59,665 nt of DNA from a virus. The position numbers and the translations under genes are program-made. Each line of letters begins with the position of its first letter. Positions within the stretch are counted from its first letter, which is position 1. The stretch lies in IMG/VR virus record IMGVR_UViG_3300042691_008532, positions 1 through 59,665 of that record; one strand, given 5' to 3'. This document shows positions 24,371 to 34,189 of the stretch, piece after piece. Below the pieces are notes generated by a model. The model made no database searches, was not told the DNA's origin, and saw nothing but the letters and a program-made list of their open reading frames with translations.

Positions 24371-27300
24371 TTAAAGAGGTTCGGTACAATTACAACAAAC
24401 ATCTATTATACTTTCACTTGAATAACAAAGTTCAACAGGAACAGATTCTCTAAAGTCCCATATTAAATATAAATAATCTTGCAATCCCGGAACAGTAAAG
24501 TTTGCGAAATTATACGCACCTCCTCCTTGATTTGGAGTAGCCGTAGTTGCTAATCCTAACAAAGTATTAATATCTAACGGGTTATTGTTATATAGTGTAT
24601 CTGATACATGATACCTAAACGAGTCACTTGCAGGGTCAAATACAAATGTATCTGTAGCAAACTTATTAGAAATCAAACTAACAACACTTCCTGCGGGTGG
24701 GAATCCACCTGACCCTACAAAACTTGTTGCTGCAGTATACTTCGATACAAGAGGAGATGTTGTCCCTGAAGCAAAAGTTACAAGACTTGATTGCAATGGA
24801 GACGTATATGAGCCGCTTACATACCTATATTGGGTATGTACGGTTTGGCCTGAATCAAAATCATTAGTCAATACTATCTGAACAACTGTTAAAGATTGAG
24901 CCTGACAACAATTTGCAAGTACATTTAAGACAATATCACCTGTATAATTTATTGTAATGGATACAGTCTCAGCAGTAATACTATCCTTGTCAAAGGTAAT
25001 TACACCACTCTCATTAATAAACCCTGTAGAATCTGTTACTCCATTATAATCTATTGCAATCTCAAAAGACCCCCCTTCGCTTATTGAAACAACTGTATAT
25101 TCAATGTCAGCAATACCTATGGTTGGGCCTAAATCAACACAATACTCAATTGTTTTAATTTCTTCTTCTAATGTTGTTAATGTAAATGTTTGAGATATAC
25201 CACATTCTAAACACTCAGGATTATAAGGAAGACCAACTTCATTGCTTGATAAAACATACTCATTCATGTAAGGGTCAAACCCTCCAAGTTTCTGAGTATT
25301 AAAAGACTCGTTGAATGTATCTCTGAACCAAGTTCTCATGTTCATGTCTGAGATAACTTTCAATTGGTCTTGCGTGTATGAATCGCCTCTTAATTGCAGA
25401 ACGGCTCCACGCTTTATATCGGTGAAGTATCTGTCGTAACCCCATTGCGTGTAACTCTCCGGATTGAAACTGATACCATACTTCTCTGTCCGGGCAATCT
25501 GTGTTCCCAATACCTGAGGTACTGATGCAATCACACCGCCACCGGTAGAGTCTGAAATCAAATTCTTGTCGGCCAATACGTAAGAGATTTTATCCTCCTG
25601 AAGAACAAGAACATCAGTCTGTCTTCCATCAATCACATAAATATTGCCAAACGACGGCTCTAATACTTTATAGTTAAGAAGACCTAAGTTAAACTCATTA
25701 AGTTTATTAACGTTTGATTCGGCACTATAAACACCACTATATGTAATATCGGCAAATCGGTCAGCTTCTTTGTAATCCTGAGCCGACACACTTGTAACTC
25801 TATTGCCAAGATTAAATGAGTTCCCAACAATAGAGTCCCTTATCTTATAACTTTCTGCTCCGTTTCCAAACGCAAAACAATTAAAAAACTTAGTATCTAT
25901 TATTGCGGGGACACCATTTGGTATATCTTGGTCTTGTATATTACCCATGTGATTGCCATCTACAATAGCAAAAGACATTTCGTTTTCAAAAAACACATCA
26001 GGCAATGCATCACTTGGAAGAGTTTCAAATATCAAAGTTTTATCAGAACGAAACACAGTTATGTTTACCTCTATATTTGATGCACGAGACAAAGGATAGT
26101 TGATACCATTACAAGGCAACGTTCCTGTTACCATCAATTGCAATTCATTGGTAGTAGTGTTTCTATAAAATCTATAATAGTTAGTACATAAAGCAGTTGG
26201 TATATCTCCTAATGTATTCGTTATGCCGGATACAAATTGATTATCCGGAACGCACTGACCTGCTCCTGCGTAACGTATGCCATCATTTAAAATTTGTTGC
26301 ACGTTATCACCAACAAACCAATCATACATATTATCGTATGAGTTAGAAGATATTAATGTCTTCTCCAATAAGTTTCTTCTCTCTTCACAATTATTACCAA
26401 CACCACCTCTCGACTGTTTAATACTTAATACTATCCTGCTTCCTGCAGGAATATTATAGTCAGAAAATTCCCACGTAGGATTCAATGGGTCAAAACCCGC
26501 AGTCCTCACAGTATTCATTGGATAATATAAGATAGGGAACGGGCCTCCTCTTGGAGAAGTTTTTGTTATTTTACCCGGTGCAATAATTGCCAACTCATCC
26601 TGAATTATATTGAAGCTGTTTGGATTAATCTTCATGTATACACCTGCAGGAATTGGAATTAAAACAGAAGGGTCTAATACACTTGGTATCTCAATAAAGT
26701 TTGAAGCCTGAGCAGACTTCTCAAGAACAGTAGCATACACGCAAGATGTTGTAGCACCGTTTGAATCTGCCTTTACAATTAACCTGTCTCCCACTTCAAT
26801 CTTTCTTGCATTTTCTCCTTCAAGAAGAAAGTATGCATTATTGGTTAATGGGTCTTGGAAAAATATGCTGCAATAAATTGTCTCATAATTCTCTTGGTCA
26901 GGCTTAATTACAAATTTGTATCGTGTAGCCCAAGCCGGAGGCAATTGTGTTGGAGGGATTGTTACCTGAATAGAGTTTTTAAAAGAAGAAAACCCACAAG
27001 GAATATGTTCTGTATTATTTGGACTTACGAGAGCCGTAGTTGCTCTATTAAAATCATCCATATACACAATGCCAATCTCGTAATCTCTGTTGCTATGTAA
27101 ACTTTGTGGATTAGCAATCTCCTGAAATGTAGCTTCTGCAAAAGAAACATCATAGTATTCATATACCGTTTGAGTAGGAGTAATCAAATTGTCTACGTAT
27201 CTCATTGCCGGAAACTGAAATCCTATTATACTGCTTGATGGTGATGTTACTATTAGAATAGGCTGATTAACTGCGCTTATCCCACTGCCATTTTTTGTAA

Positions 27301-28810
27301 GCGTATCCAAGTTATTAGGAACCGCACAATTAAATGAATCAGTAAATGTTATTCCGTTACAGGCATTTGCAACAGGCTCAATATTAGCAGTAGTACCTAC
27401 TGCATTTTGAAATTCTACACTTGTAGCTAACTCATATACAGATGAATAATTCTTTGATAAGAAAAACGAAAAGTCAAGTTGAAGGTCATCTGTTGTCTCA
27501 GTAGGGAAAGGAGTTTGTCCGGAGAATTGTGCGTGGCCTATGGTAAGTGAAATACTTATTGCAGAACCTGCAACCAAATTCTGACCTGCTAAGTCAATAG
27601 TAAGCGTAGCATTAGGAATACTCACGCTTCCATTGATGGTATAATTGCCTGAACTTAGCCCGTCTGTTATACTCGTATTACCAATAGGAGTAGAAATTAA
27701 TTCGGTAGTGTACTCAAACTTAACAGGAGCACCAAATATATCTATCAAATCATAACCCTCTACATAATTGCCATACATTAAACGGTTGCCCATAATTGTC
27801 TGAGCCTTCGCATAACGAGGGACATTATCATATAACCTTAATAATTCAGCTTCTGATAATATTGTAAAAATCTTGCTGTTAGTAAAGGTATATTGATACT
27901 CTGTATTATCGGCAAGTCCTAAGTTTGACTTATCAAGTTTTTCAATAATCTTTATTATGTTCCCATCAGCTTTCTTAAATAACAAGTCAACACCAACAAC
28001 AAGCGGACCGCCTGAGTTATAAGTAATAATTGCTGAGTTGCAAAAATTGGTCATGCCTTCGTTCAAAAAACTATCAATGCTAAAGCTAAAAGGATTAGGC
28101 ACGAAAGCAGGCTGAGACCATTGAGATGTTGCACTATATTCACCATCAGCATATTTGTACCTATAAGCAAAACAAATAAATCGTGTATTCAAATAGTTCT
28201 CTTGTCCGTTTGTCACAAAAGGTTGAACTTGAGGCGATTGCACAGGTGGCTTCTTGATAACAAGTAAAGACTCTGCAGATATTTGGTCAATATTTAATAT
28301 TGGATTTGGATAGTTCCTTTTTATATTAATACACCTCGGTGCATTATAATCATCGGTAAAAAATAACAAGTCTTCCAATATGTCAACACCGGTGATGAGA
28401 TAATTTGGGTTAAAATTTAAAATTGTATTCACGCCTCCTCCATCATCTATAGAAACAACAAGGTATGTAAGGATGTTTGTAAACACATTATAAGAAACAA
28501 TCAAATCAAGTTTGCCTGTATTACCTACAGGAAAATTATTATCGTGAACAAACCAATAAATGGTTTCTGTCGCACTGTCTTGTATGGCACCAATACATCT
28601 TGCTGTTGAACTAAGTGGCGTTCCATCAATATAAGCAAGAGATGTCAGTGGAATATTTCCTTTTGTATTCTCAATAACACCAATTTCAGAGTTCTCAGTA
28701 GAACCCATCCTAATATTCATAGCATCCACATACTCGCCTTCAGGAAGTAGTCTTTCATCAACTACTTTATTCATTTTTCCCGCTATGAAATTCCTTGTAA
28801 TTTTTGCCAT
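24371..28810 (-). CDS. Large tail hub/stabilization protein, 1479 aa
   Basis: Starts MAKITRNFIAGKMNKVVDER then LLPEGEYVDAMNIRMGS, an N-terminus I associate with the large stabilization or tail-hub protein of crAss-like and related podoviruses. The first ~1150 residues look like beta-propeller/beta-sandwich virion sequence with many Asn and Tyr. Residues ~1160-1479 are Thr/Ser/Cys-rich Ig-like repeats (SISEGGSFEIAIDYNG, VSITINYTGDIVLNV), probably exposed. It is placed between the ring/neck proteins and other tail proteins. Function by analogy only. Confidence 0.7.
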   Translation of the reverse strand: MAKITRNFIAGKMNKVVDERLLPEGEYVDAMNIRMGSTENSEIGVIENTKGNIPLTSLAYIDGTPLSSTARCIGAIQDSATETIYWFVHDNNFPVGNTGKLDLIVSYNVFTNILTYLVVSIDDGGGVNTILNFNPNYLITGVDILEDLLFFTDDYNAPRCINIKRNYPNPILNIDQISAESLLVIKKPPVQSPQVQPFVTNGQENYLNTRFICFAYRYKYADGEYSATSQWSQPAFVPNPFSFSIDSFLNEGMTNFCNSAIITYNSGGPLVVGVDLLFKKADGNIIKIIEKLDKSNLGLADNTEYQYTFTNSKIFTILSEAELLRLYDNVPRYAKAQTIMGNRLMYGNYVEGYDLIDIFGAPVKFEYTTELISTPIGNTSITDGLSSGNYTINGSVSIPNATLTIDLAGQNLVAGSAISISLTIGHAQFSGQTPFPTETTDDLQLDFSFFLSKNYSSVYELATSVEFQNAVGTTANIEPVANACNGITFTDSFNCAVPNNLDTLTKNGSGISAVNQPILIVTSPSSSIIGFQFPAMRYVDNLITPTQTVYEYYDVSFAEATFQEIANPQSLHSNRDYEIGIVYMDDFNRATTALVSPNNTEHIPCGFSSFKNSIQVTIPPTQLPPAWATRYKFVIKPDQENYETIYCSIFFQDPLTNNAYFLLEGENARKIEVGDRLIVKADSNGATTSCVYATVLEKSAQASNFIEIPSVLDPSVLIPIPAGVYMKINPNSFNIIQDELAIIAPGKITKTSPRGGPFPILYYPMNTVRTAGFDPLNPTWEFSDYNIPAGSRIVLSIKQSRGGVGNNCEERRNLLEKTLISSNSYDNMYDWFVGDNVQQILNDGIRYAGAGQCVPDNQFVSGITNTLGDIPTALCTNYYRFYRNTTTNELQLMVTGTLPCNGINYPLSRASNIEVNITVFRSDKTLIFETLPSDALPDVFFENEMSFAIVDGNHMGNIQDQDIPNGVPAIIDTKFFNCFAFGNGAESYKIRDSIVGNSFNLGNRVTSVSAQDYKEADRFADITYSGVYSAESNVNKLNEFNLGLLNYKVLEPSFGNIYVIDGRQTDVLVLQEDKISYVLADKNLISDSTGGGVIASVPQVLGTQIARTEKYGISFNPESYTQWGYDRYFTDIKRGAVLQLRGDSYTQDQLKVISDMNMRTWFRDTFNESFNTQKLGGFDPYMNEYVLSSNEVGLPYNPECLECGISQTFTLTTLEEEIKTIEYCVDLGPTIGIADIEYTVVSISEGGSFEIAIDYNGVTDSTGFINESGVITFDKDSITAETVSITINYTGDIVLNVLANCCQAQSLTVVQIVLTNDFDSGQTVHTQYRYVSGSYTSPLQSSLVTFASGTTSPLVSKYTAATSFVGSGGFPPAGSVVSLISNKFATDTFVFDPASDSFRYHVSDTLYNNNPLDINTLLGLATTATPNQGGGAYNFANFTVPGLQDYLYLIWDFRESVPVELCYSSESIIDVCCNCTEPL

Positions 28811-28811
28811 T

Positions 28812-29735
28812 TTATTTTATTTGCTTGTCCATACCTCTTAAATTCATCAACAGTCTTCCCGGATGAATATTACTGATTCTGATTTTTGCATTTCTCAATA
28901 GCGCAGCTTTCTCTTTACGGGCACGAGCAACAATGTACTCTTGCACACCTAACTTTGAATTGAGTATTTCATATTGAATGTAAGCGTAGACATACTTTTC
29001 AAACAACTTATTTACTGTTATTCTTGAATTATCTCCACCCTCCATGCCATCTGAAACATACTCAAGAATACAAGACAGCCCGGACATTGATGAATCAAAA
29101 TTAATCACTCCGCTTTTACGGTCAACGTTAAACGTAGGATTGAAGTTTGCCGTCTCTGTATTGAGGCCATAAGCTGCACCGATGTTTCCTTCAAAGTACC
29201 ACATACCATCATAGTTCCAACCTAACTGACCATTGAATTGATTTCCTTGGTTAAGATAGATGCTCTTCTTGATGTGAGTCAAACGGTCATAATCAATTTC
29301 GGAATATTGAGGAGATAAAGCGTTCCCATTTTGGTCAAATAAAATTCGTCCTGTATTATCCTGTAAGTACGCTTTTGATGAAATTGTTTGAATGTTTTCA
29401 GACAAAGGACGAAGCCATCCGTCTTTATATAATGAAATACGTACCCAATTTACAAAATCAGATGGTAAGATATACCTAAGCATATCGGGCACCGTTAACT
29501 CCAATACTTTTATCTCTTTAAATGCATCGTAATTCAATTCCTGAATAGCACGTTTTGCATGGAATAATATCTTATATCGCTCTTCATTGTTTACTAAGGA
29601 ATGGTTTCCCGAGTACATTAACAAAAAATTATTTACAATGTCTTGAAGACTTATATATTGATAAGAGCCCCAATTGCTATCCTCAGGAGTAACACCCCCG
29701 TTCTCGTAATATTGATATTGTGAAATATATGCCAT
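28812..29735 (-). CDS. Neck/ring (tail tubular) protein, 307 aa
   Basis: Helical start with QDIVNNFLLMYSGNHSLVNN, then KRAIQELNYDAFKEIKVLEL and a beta-rich middle, a pattern of head-to-tail adaptor/ring proteins of Bacteroidota podoviruses. The C-terminal part is helical and basic (VARARKEKAALLRNAKIRIS). It is followed after one base by the large hub gene. It would form one of the rings under the portal. Confidence 0.65.
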   Translation of the reverse strand: MAYISQYQYYENGGVTPEDSNWGSYQYISLQDIVNNFLLMYSGNHSLVNNEERYKILFHAKRAIQELNYDAFKEIKVLELTVPDMLRYILPSDFVNWVRISLYKDGWLRPLSENIQTISSKAYLQDNTGRILFDQNGNALSPQYSEIDYDRLTHIKKSIYLNQGNQFNGQLGWNYDGMWYFEGNIGAAYGLNTETANFNPTFNVDRKSGVINFDSSMSGLSCILEYVSDGMEGGDNSRITVNKLFEKYVYAYIQYEILNSKLGVQEYIVARARKEKAALLRNAKIRISNIHPGRLLMNLRGMDKQIK

Positions 29736-29745
29736 GGTTTATTTT

Positions 29746-30684
29746 TTATGGATTTTGTTCTTGCTGTTGTTTTGCAAAACCAAATTGAGCAACCTCTGAT
29801 TCTCTTATAGATATACCACAATACTGAAGAATCCTTGTTACTAACTTATATTCATCTTCAGTAGGCAACTCAAAGTCTTGATAGTCTAACTGTGATTGGT
29901 CAAACACCGGCTCCCCATTTGATAATGTAATATATGTCCATTTTGGATTTTTCGGAAACCGAAAATAAGTAGCCTCTACCTGACCTTTATTTGCTATAGT
30001 TAAAGGGTAAAACGCAATGGTCTCACCTTGAAGAACATAGGCGGGATATTCGTTTGTCGGTGGCGTTAAATTTGAATTATTCAATAAGAGTATCTTAGAA
30101 TTAAGAACTTTTTCAGCCTGCACCTTTGTTGAAGCAGAAAAGATTCCATAACTATTTCCTGAAGCTAAGAATATATTTGAATCTAAAATTATTGTAGTAT
30201 TATTTAATACAGATTGTACGGTTGATATTAGTCCTGTAGTAATATTAGTAACAATATCACCGGGCAAAATACCATCTGTTGTGAAAGTTGCTGTACTATC
30301 AACCAATCTACCACTTATAACAGATGTATTCGTACCTATTTTTAGTGTAATAGGATAGCACTTCAGGTCTAATAACATATAAGACAGATAACCTGTAGTA
30401 GTTAACGATGGAGCAGAGAAAATATTGCCTTGAACTTTTGACAAATAGTCTGTTCTTAAAAAGCCTTCCATTGCCTCAGCAATCGGCTTGCTCCTGTCGG
30501 CATAATCGGTGCCTGCCATACGAGCGTTCTCAGCATTTATTACTTGATTGTAAGCGTCAAAATACTCTTCGTAAATTTCCATCTGAGCATTCTGAGCATA
30601 CAGATTAAAGTCAGAAGGAGAGATATATCCGTAGTTGTTTTTGTTCAACACGGACAAGACCATGTTTCTTACAGAATTTATCAT
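29746..30684 (-). CDS. Head-tail connector (neck) protein, 312 aa
   Basis: The start at MINSVRNMVL (30684) is chosen because the longer ORF to 30816 would include the terminator and promoter at 30700-30737 and overlap the upstream gene. The N-terminus (VLSVLNKNNYGYISPSDFNLYAQNAQMEI, given here by its position 8-36 character) is typical of connector proteins. Residues ~140-205 contain a beta module with GTNTSV, LVDSTATFTTDG, GDIV and NNTTIILDSNIF that is clearly related to a module in the protein at 50208-50699. It sits between the head genes and the second ring protein. Confidence 0.7.
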   Translation of the reverse strand: MINSVRNMVLSVLNKNNYGYISPSDFNLYAQNAQMEIYEEYFDAYNQVINAENARMAGTDYADRSKPIAEAMEGFLRTDYLSKVQGNIFSAPSLTTTGYLSYMLLDLKCYPITLKIGTNTSVISGRLVDSTATFTTDGILPGDIVTNITTGLISTVQSVLNNTTIILDSNIFLASGNSYGIFSASTKVQAEKVLNSKILLLNNSNLTPPTNEYPAYVLQGETIAFYPLTIANKGQVEATYFRFPKNPKWTYITLSNGEPVFDQSQLDYQDFELPTEDEYKLVTRILQYCGISIRESEVAQFGFAKQQQEQNP

Positions 30685-30699
30685 TTTTATATTTTCAAA

Positions 30700-30728
30700 C
30701 AAATATACATAAAAAAAAGGGGCACAAT
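30700..30728 (-). promoter_or_regulatory. Promoter for the neck/tail operon (minus)
   Basis: TATATTTG on the minus strand (30707-30700) with ATTG 17 bases upstream (30728-30725). The spacer overlaps the terminator hairpin of the previous transcription unit, so termination and re-initiation are back to back. The start codon is 15 bases downstream. Confidence 0.6.
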
Positions 30729-30737
30729 ATGTACCCC
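30711..30737 (-). terminator. Intrinsic terminator (minus) after the gene at 30767
   Basis: On the minus strand GGGGTACA pairs with TGTGCCCC (8 bp, one G-T) around loop TAT, followed by eight T (30718-30711). Confidence 0.9.
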
Positions 30738-30766
30738 CCTCGATTGCTGCTATATTGATTATGACC

Positions 30767-31519
30767 TTACGACATAGCCGCTTCCAACATTTTAAGAGAG
30801 TCAATGCCCTCATCACTCTGTAGGAAGTGAGCCGTCATTTGATATGGGTCTTCTCCGTATGGGACTGACAGCATTTTCTTTTTATTTGAAGAGGTATTAT
30901 ACCAAACCTCTTTATCATTATTTCTTAAAATTAGTAATTTATTTTCAAAGAACAAATGAACCTTGGCCTGAAATTTTAATTCAGGGTCATTAAGAATATT
31001 TAAAAACTCTTCCGGCTCATTCTTGGCAAATACCAAAATATCCCGTCTTAGTTCTGCAGTTGTCACTGTTGATGGGTCTTTACCAAATAACACACGTGTA
31101 AGGGTCTCTATTTGGTCTACAGCTAAATCTTTAGCTTCTACCATAGCTTTAATCTGAAGGTCCAAATCGCTCACTTCAGCTGCCGCATCCTTCTCCTTAT
31201 CTACCTCTGAAAATACAATTCCATTTAGAGGATGGTAATGAAGGAACTCCTGTAATACCGGATTGTTCTTTGGGACTCTTAAAAATCCGTCTTCAAATAT
31301 AATCGGCTCAATAATCGCATTCCCGTCCTGTTGGTCTTCAAATGGAGACTTCTGATTGATTGCATATCTTAATGCACGATTAACGTTATTCTTTTCATCA
31401 TACCACATTAATGGGTATCTTGGATGATTCCTTGAAGCTAATGTGTACGATAGAGGGTTGCCTGTTTTAAGTTTATAAACTTTATCTGTAGGCACTAATT
31501 TTTTTTCACTTATTGACAT
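30767..31519 (-). CDS. Virion-associated protein downstream of MCP, 250 aa
   Basis: Start at MSISEKKLVP, supported by the AAATCAAATCAAA leader; the longer in-frame start at 31576 would include the MCP terminator. The N-terminal half carries SYTLASRNHPRYPLMWYDE and LRYAINQKSPFED. The C-terminal half has a predicted helical hairpin (~110-150) and LTRVLFGKD. Similarly placed proteins in crAss-like phages are head-associated. It is framed by terminators on both sides, so it can be its own transcription unit. Exact function unknown. Confidence 0.6.
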   Translation of the reverse strand: MSISEKKLVPTDKVYKLKTGNPLSYTLASRNHPRYPLMWYDEKNNVNRALRYAINQKSPFEDQQDGNAIIEPIIFEDGFLRVPKNNPVLQEFLHYHPLNGIVFSEVDKEKDAAAEVSDLDLQIKAMVEAKDLAVDQIETLTRVLFGKDPSTVTTAELRRDILVFAKNEPEEFLNILNDPELKFQAKVHLFFENKLLILRNNDKEVWYNTSSNKKKMLSVPYGEDPYQMTAHFLQSDEGIDSLKMLEAAMS

Positions 31520-31541
31520 TTTATTGAATTTGATTTGATTT

Positions 31542-31574
31542 AAAAAAAGGAGAGTGTCTTTGAAGACACCCTCC
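31542..31574 (-). terminator. MCP terminator built on the 16-base palindrome (copy 4)
   Basis: On the minus strand GGAGGGTGTCTT pairs with AAGACACTCTCC (12 bp, one G-T) around CA, followed by seven T. The core at 31554-31569 is GTGTCTTCAAAGACAC, identical to the hairpins in front of hammerheads A and B. This is the one copy with a proper T-tract, showing that the palindrome can be used as a 3'-end hairpin. Confidence 0.9.
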
Positions 31575-31592
31575 ATTGGGCTAACTTATCTA

Positions 31593-33011
31593 CTATCCAT
31601 AACGGAACAATACAAAGTTGTTTGCACCTAAGGTACATACACAACGCTCAGACAAGAAGTTTACCTCCATTGCATCCAAGTCAGAGTTGTTTGCACCTCC
31701 GGCAGAACCTGTAATCCAAGTCTTATAACGTCTGTCTTCTGCTTCAGAAGCACGATAGCGAACGTGCAAGAAAGGACGCTTGGCGTTCTTGCCAAGGATT
31801 TGGTCGTATACTGAGGTAGAACCTGCAGGAACTAACAAACCGGTAATAGTACCTGTTGCAGTTGCAATTGTAGTATTAAGACCACCACGCATTGTTGGGT
31901 CGTTCAGATATTTCCAATCAGACTTATAAAAGTCATAACCTCTGCGGAAACCTGTGAAACCTAAGTTTAACGCCATGTCAACATCATTGTCAAACAGACC
32001 ATAAGATGCAGCGCCTGCAGCGTTAGCACCATTGTATCCGTTCAAAGTAGCCAACATATTGTCGATGTCAAAACTCAAACCACGGTTTACAAATACAACG
32101 TTTTCTTCGATAGCACCTTGCTTATCCAAACGAGAAACGATAGAATCCCAATCAGACAAACTTGTTGGAGTACCACCGCCCCAAACGTTGCCTCTGTTAT
32201 TTACTACGTAGAATACCCCTTCAGAACCCATCATACCTGCAGTTTTAGCACCTGAACCTACAGCAGCAGGAACAGCTTCAATCATTGCAGTTTCAAGATA
32301 ATCTTCAAAGCGAAGACGAGTTTCGTGCTCTGATTTTAAATACCAAAGATACCCGGTAGCACCGTTTTCTGTGGTTACTTCAACCCAACCAATTTGAGCC
32401 ATGTCAGAACCGTTAACCGCATATTTATCTTTAATGATAATAGGGTTATTTGAGAAAATGTCATCTTCAGCTTCCAAAGAGCCAATCATTCCGTTAGTTC
32501 CTTTTTTAAACTCAGAACCGTAAATGAATACAGTACATTGAGTAGAAACTGCAAAAGCCTGACCACCTGCTTCGTAGAAAGCTACAGTAAAGGTTGTTGC
32601 TGAAGGAACTGCTGTTACGATACCTTTGTTGAACACACCTGAAGTGTTGTTCTGAATCATAACAGTTTGGCCAACACGGATTGCAATGTAAGTCACACCT
32701 GAATCAGCTACAGTAAATGTCGCTGTTGCGGCACCTGCTGCTGCGGCTGATGTACAGTTTGTGTATTTAATATGCAAGCGGCCTTGCTCTGCCCATTTGA
32801 TTTGGTCAGAATTAGAAGGCATCTCTGCTCCTACCATACGTAAAAAAGATGCAATTGTGCGATTACCATAACGCTCAAATTCTTTCTCATAAGTATCAGG
32901 GAGATACTGATTCAAGAAGTTGAAGTTAGTAATGTAGTTTGTTTGTAACGCCACCTGTTCTGCAGAAGGCTGCAGCGCAAAAGTGGGGTTGCTTAAAAGT
33001 GTACCTGCCAT
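31593..33011 (-). CDS. Major capsid protein
   Basis: 472 residues, the size and style of crAss-like major capsid proteins: an N-terminal helical arm (residues 1-70), an Ala/Thr-rich inserted beta domain (~88-165: AAAAGAATATFTVADSG, GQTVMIQNNTSG, TTFTVAFYEAGG), then the HK97-like core with EAEDDIFSNNPIIIKDKYAV, GSDMAQIGWVEV and HETRLRFEDYLE (~230). It is preceded by a scaffold-like acidic protein and followed by a strong terminator, consistent with high expression. The start follows an A-rich leader. Confidence 0.85.
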   Translation of the reverse strand: MAGTLLSNPTFALQPSAEQVALQTNYITNFNFLNQYLPDTYEKEFERYGNRTIASFLRMVGAEMPSNSDQIKWAEQGRLHIKYTNCTSAAAAGAATATFTVADSGVTYIAIRVGQTVMIQNNTSGVFNKGIVTAVPSATTFTVAFYEAGGQAFAVSTQCTVFIYGSEFKKGTNGMIGSLEAEDDIFSNNPIIIKDKYAVNGSDMAQIGWVEVTTENGATGYLWYLKSEHETRLRFEDYLETAMIEAVPAAVGSGAKTAGMMGSEGVFYVVNNRGNVWGGGTPTSLSDWDSIVSRLDKQGAIEENVVFVNRGLSFDIDNMLATLNGYNGANAAGAASYGLFDNDVDMALNLGFTGFRRGYDFYKSDWKYLNDPTMRGGLNTTIATATGTITGLLVPAGSTSVYDQILGKNAKRPFLHVRYRASEAEDRRYKTWITGSAGGANNSDLDAMEVNFLSERCVCTLGANNFVLFRYG

Positions 33012-33030
33012 TTTTTTAATTTTTTAAATG

Positions 33031-34143
33031 TTATTGTTTTTTTATACTGCGGATTTTCAGTTTTCTTCCCGAATCAGGGTTTACCGCCTTCACCTGCATT
33101 CCTCCTGATACTTTTCCAACTTCAGGAACGCTTTGCTGAGACATATTAATGTTTTTAATCTTACGAGTAACATCATCAGTAGCATCAGCCTTTCCTTGTT
33201 CATAAAAGAACTTTGCAAACTTCTCAGGATTCATTGCTATAGACAAAGACCTATGGTATCCTGCCGCATCCTTAATCAAACCTTTTTCATCCAAAAACTT
33301 ATTAATAAAGTTCTGTGGTGTTGATTGAAGTTTTTTTAATTCATTGGCATCACCCGGAGAAAACACAATTTTCTTGTCATTAACATTAAACTCAAAACCT
33401 TTGAACTCATTGCTAAAAACTTCATCTGTCTTTTGGTCAAACCATTGACGCTTGCGTTTTGCCTCCTCTTCCAAAGTCTTCGCCTTATTGATGTACTCTT
33501 TGTAGCTTTCATACTCTGCCTTCTCTTCATCGGGAATAGATGCCATTCTTGACTCAAGGGGCACCTTGTATTTCTCTTTATGAGAATTGAAGTATTTCTT
33601 TGCTTCAGCGAGTACCTTCTTTTTTGCGATTTTAGCTTTCTTAATAGAAGAATCATCATCTAACTGTTCGTCATAATGATATTCTTCCATCAAGGAATTG
33701 ATGTCTTCTTCATCAAGTCCTTCTTGAGTAGCGGTCAAATATTCCTTAAGAAGTTGGTCCGGATTCATTGATTCGTAATCCTTATTCAACTTTAAGAAGT
33801 CTTCAAAACCTCTACCTGTTTCTTGCTTGTATTTTAAAAAAGCAGACACATCTTCAGGTAACTTTTCAGTTTGCTCTCTTTCAGCAACAAGTTCCTCTAA
33901 AGAATTTATCTGTTTATTATACCTCTTACCAATATATGAAAGAACATCTTCTTCTTTTAACTCAACATCATTATTACTTATTTCAGACAAGCTATTTGCA
34001 TCTGAATTTTCATTACCTGTTGATTCGTTAGAATCATCGTTGTTTGTGGTTAAAGATTTCTCATGCTCATCAAGCAATTGTTTCTCTACCTCTTGAACAC
34101 TTTTTGGCTCGATAATATCTAACGCTCTTACTTTAAACTCCAT
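33031..34143 (-). CDS. Putative scaffolding protein, 370 aa
   Basis: Highly charged, Glu/Lys-rich, largely helical (~65-310) with an acidic Asn/Asp/Ser-rich region at 33-60 and a basic C-terminus (GRKLKIRSIKKQ). It is located between portal and MCP, where podoviruses encode the scaffold. No protease motif is seen. A TATTTTTG element and the AATCAAATG leader lie before the start, so it may begin a head-gene transcript. Confidence 0.7.
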   Translation of the reverse strand: MEFKVRALDIIEPKSVQEVEKQLLDEHEKSLTTNNDDSNESTGNENSDANSLSEISNNDVELKEEDVLSYIGKRYNKQINSLEELVAEREQTEKLPEDVSAFLKYKQETGRGFEDFLKLNKDYESMNPDQLLKEYLTATQEGLDEEDINSLMEEYHYDEQLDDDSSIKKAKIAKKKVLAEAKKYFNSHKEKYKVPLESRMASIPDEEKAEYESYKEYINKAKTLEEEAKRKRQWFDQKTDEVFSNEFKGFEFNVNDKKIVFSPGDANELKKLQSTPQNFINKFLDEKGLIKDAAGYHRSLSIAMNPEKFAKFFYEQGKADATDDVTRKIKNINMSQQSVPEVGKVSGGMQVKAVNPDSGRKLKIRSIKKQ

Positions 34144-34163
34144 TTGATTAAATTTAATTTGTA

Positions 34164-34171
34164 CAAAAATA
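34164..34171 (-). promoter_or_regulatory. Possible -7 promoter element for scaffold/MCP (minus)
   Basis: TATTTTTG followed by TACA on the minus strand, matching TAnnTTTG plus the GTACA extension seen at five other sites. No TTTG at the -33 distance. It lies 20 bases before the scaffold start. Confidence 0.5.
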
Positions 34172-34189
34172 GATTAAAATTCTGACATT

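Noticed and set aside
30685-30816. 44-residue N-terminal extension of the neck connector
   Set aside because: It covers an intrinsic terminator and a promoter and overlaps the upstream gene by 50 bases.
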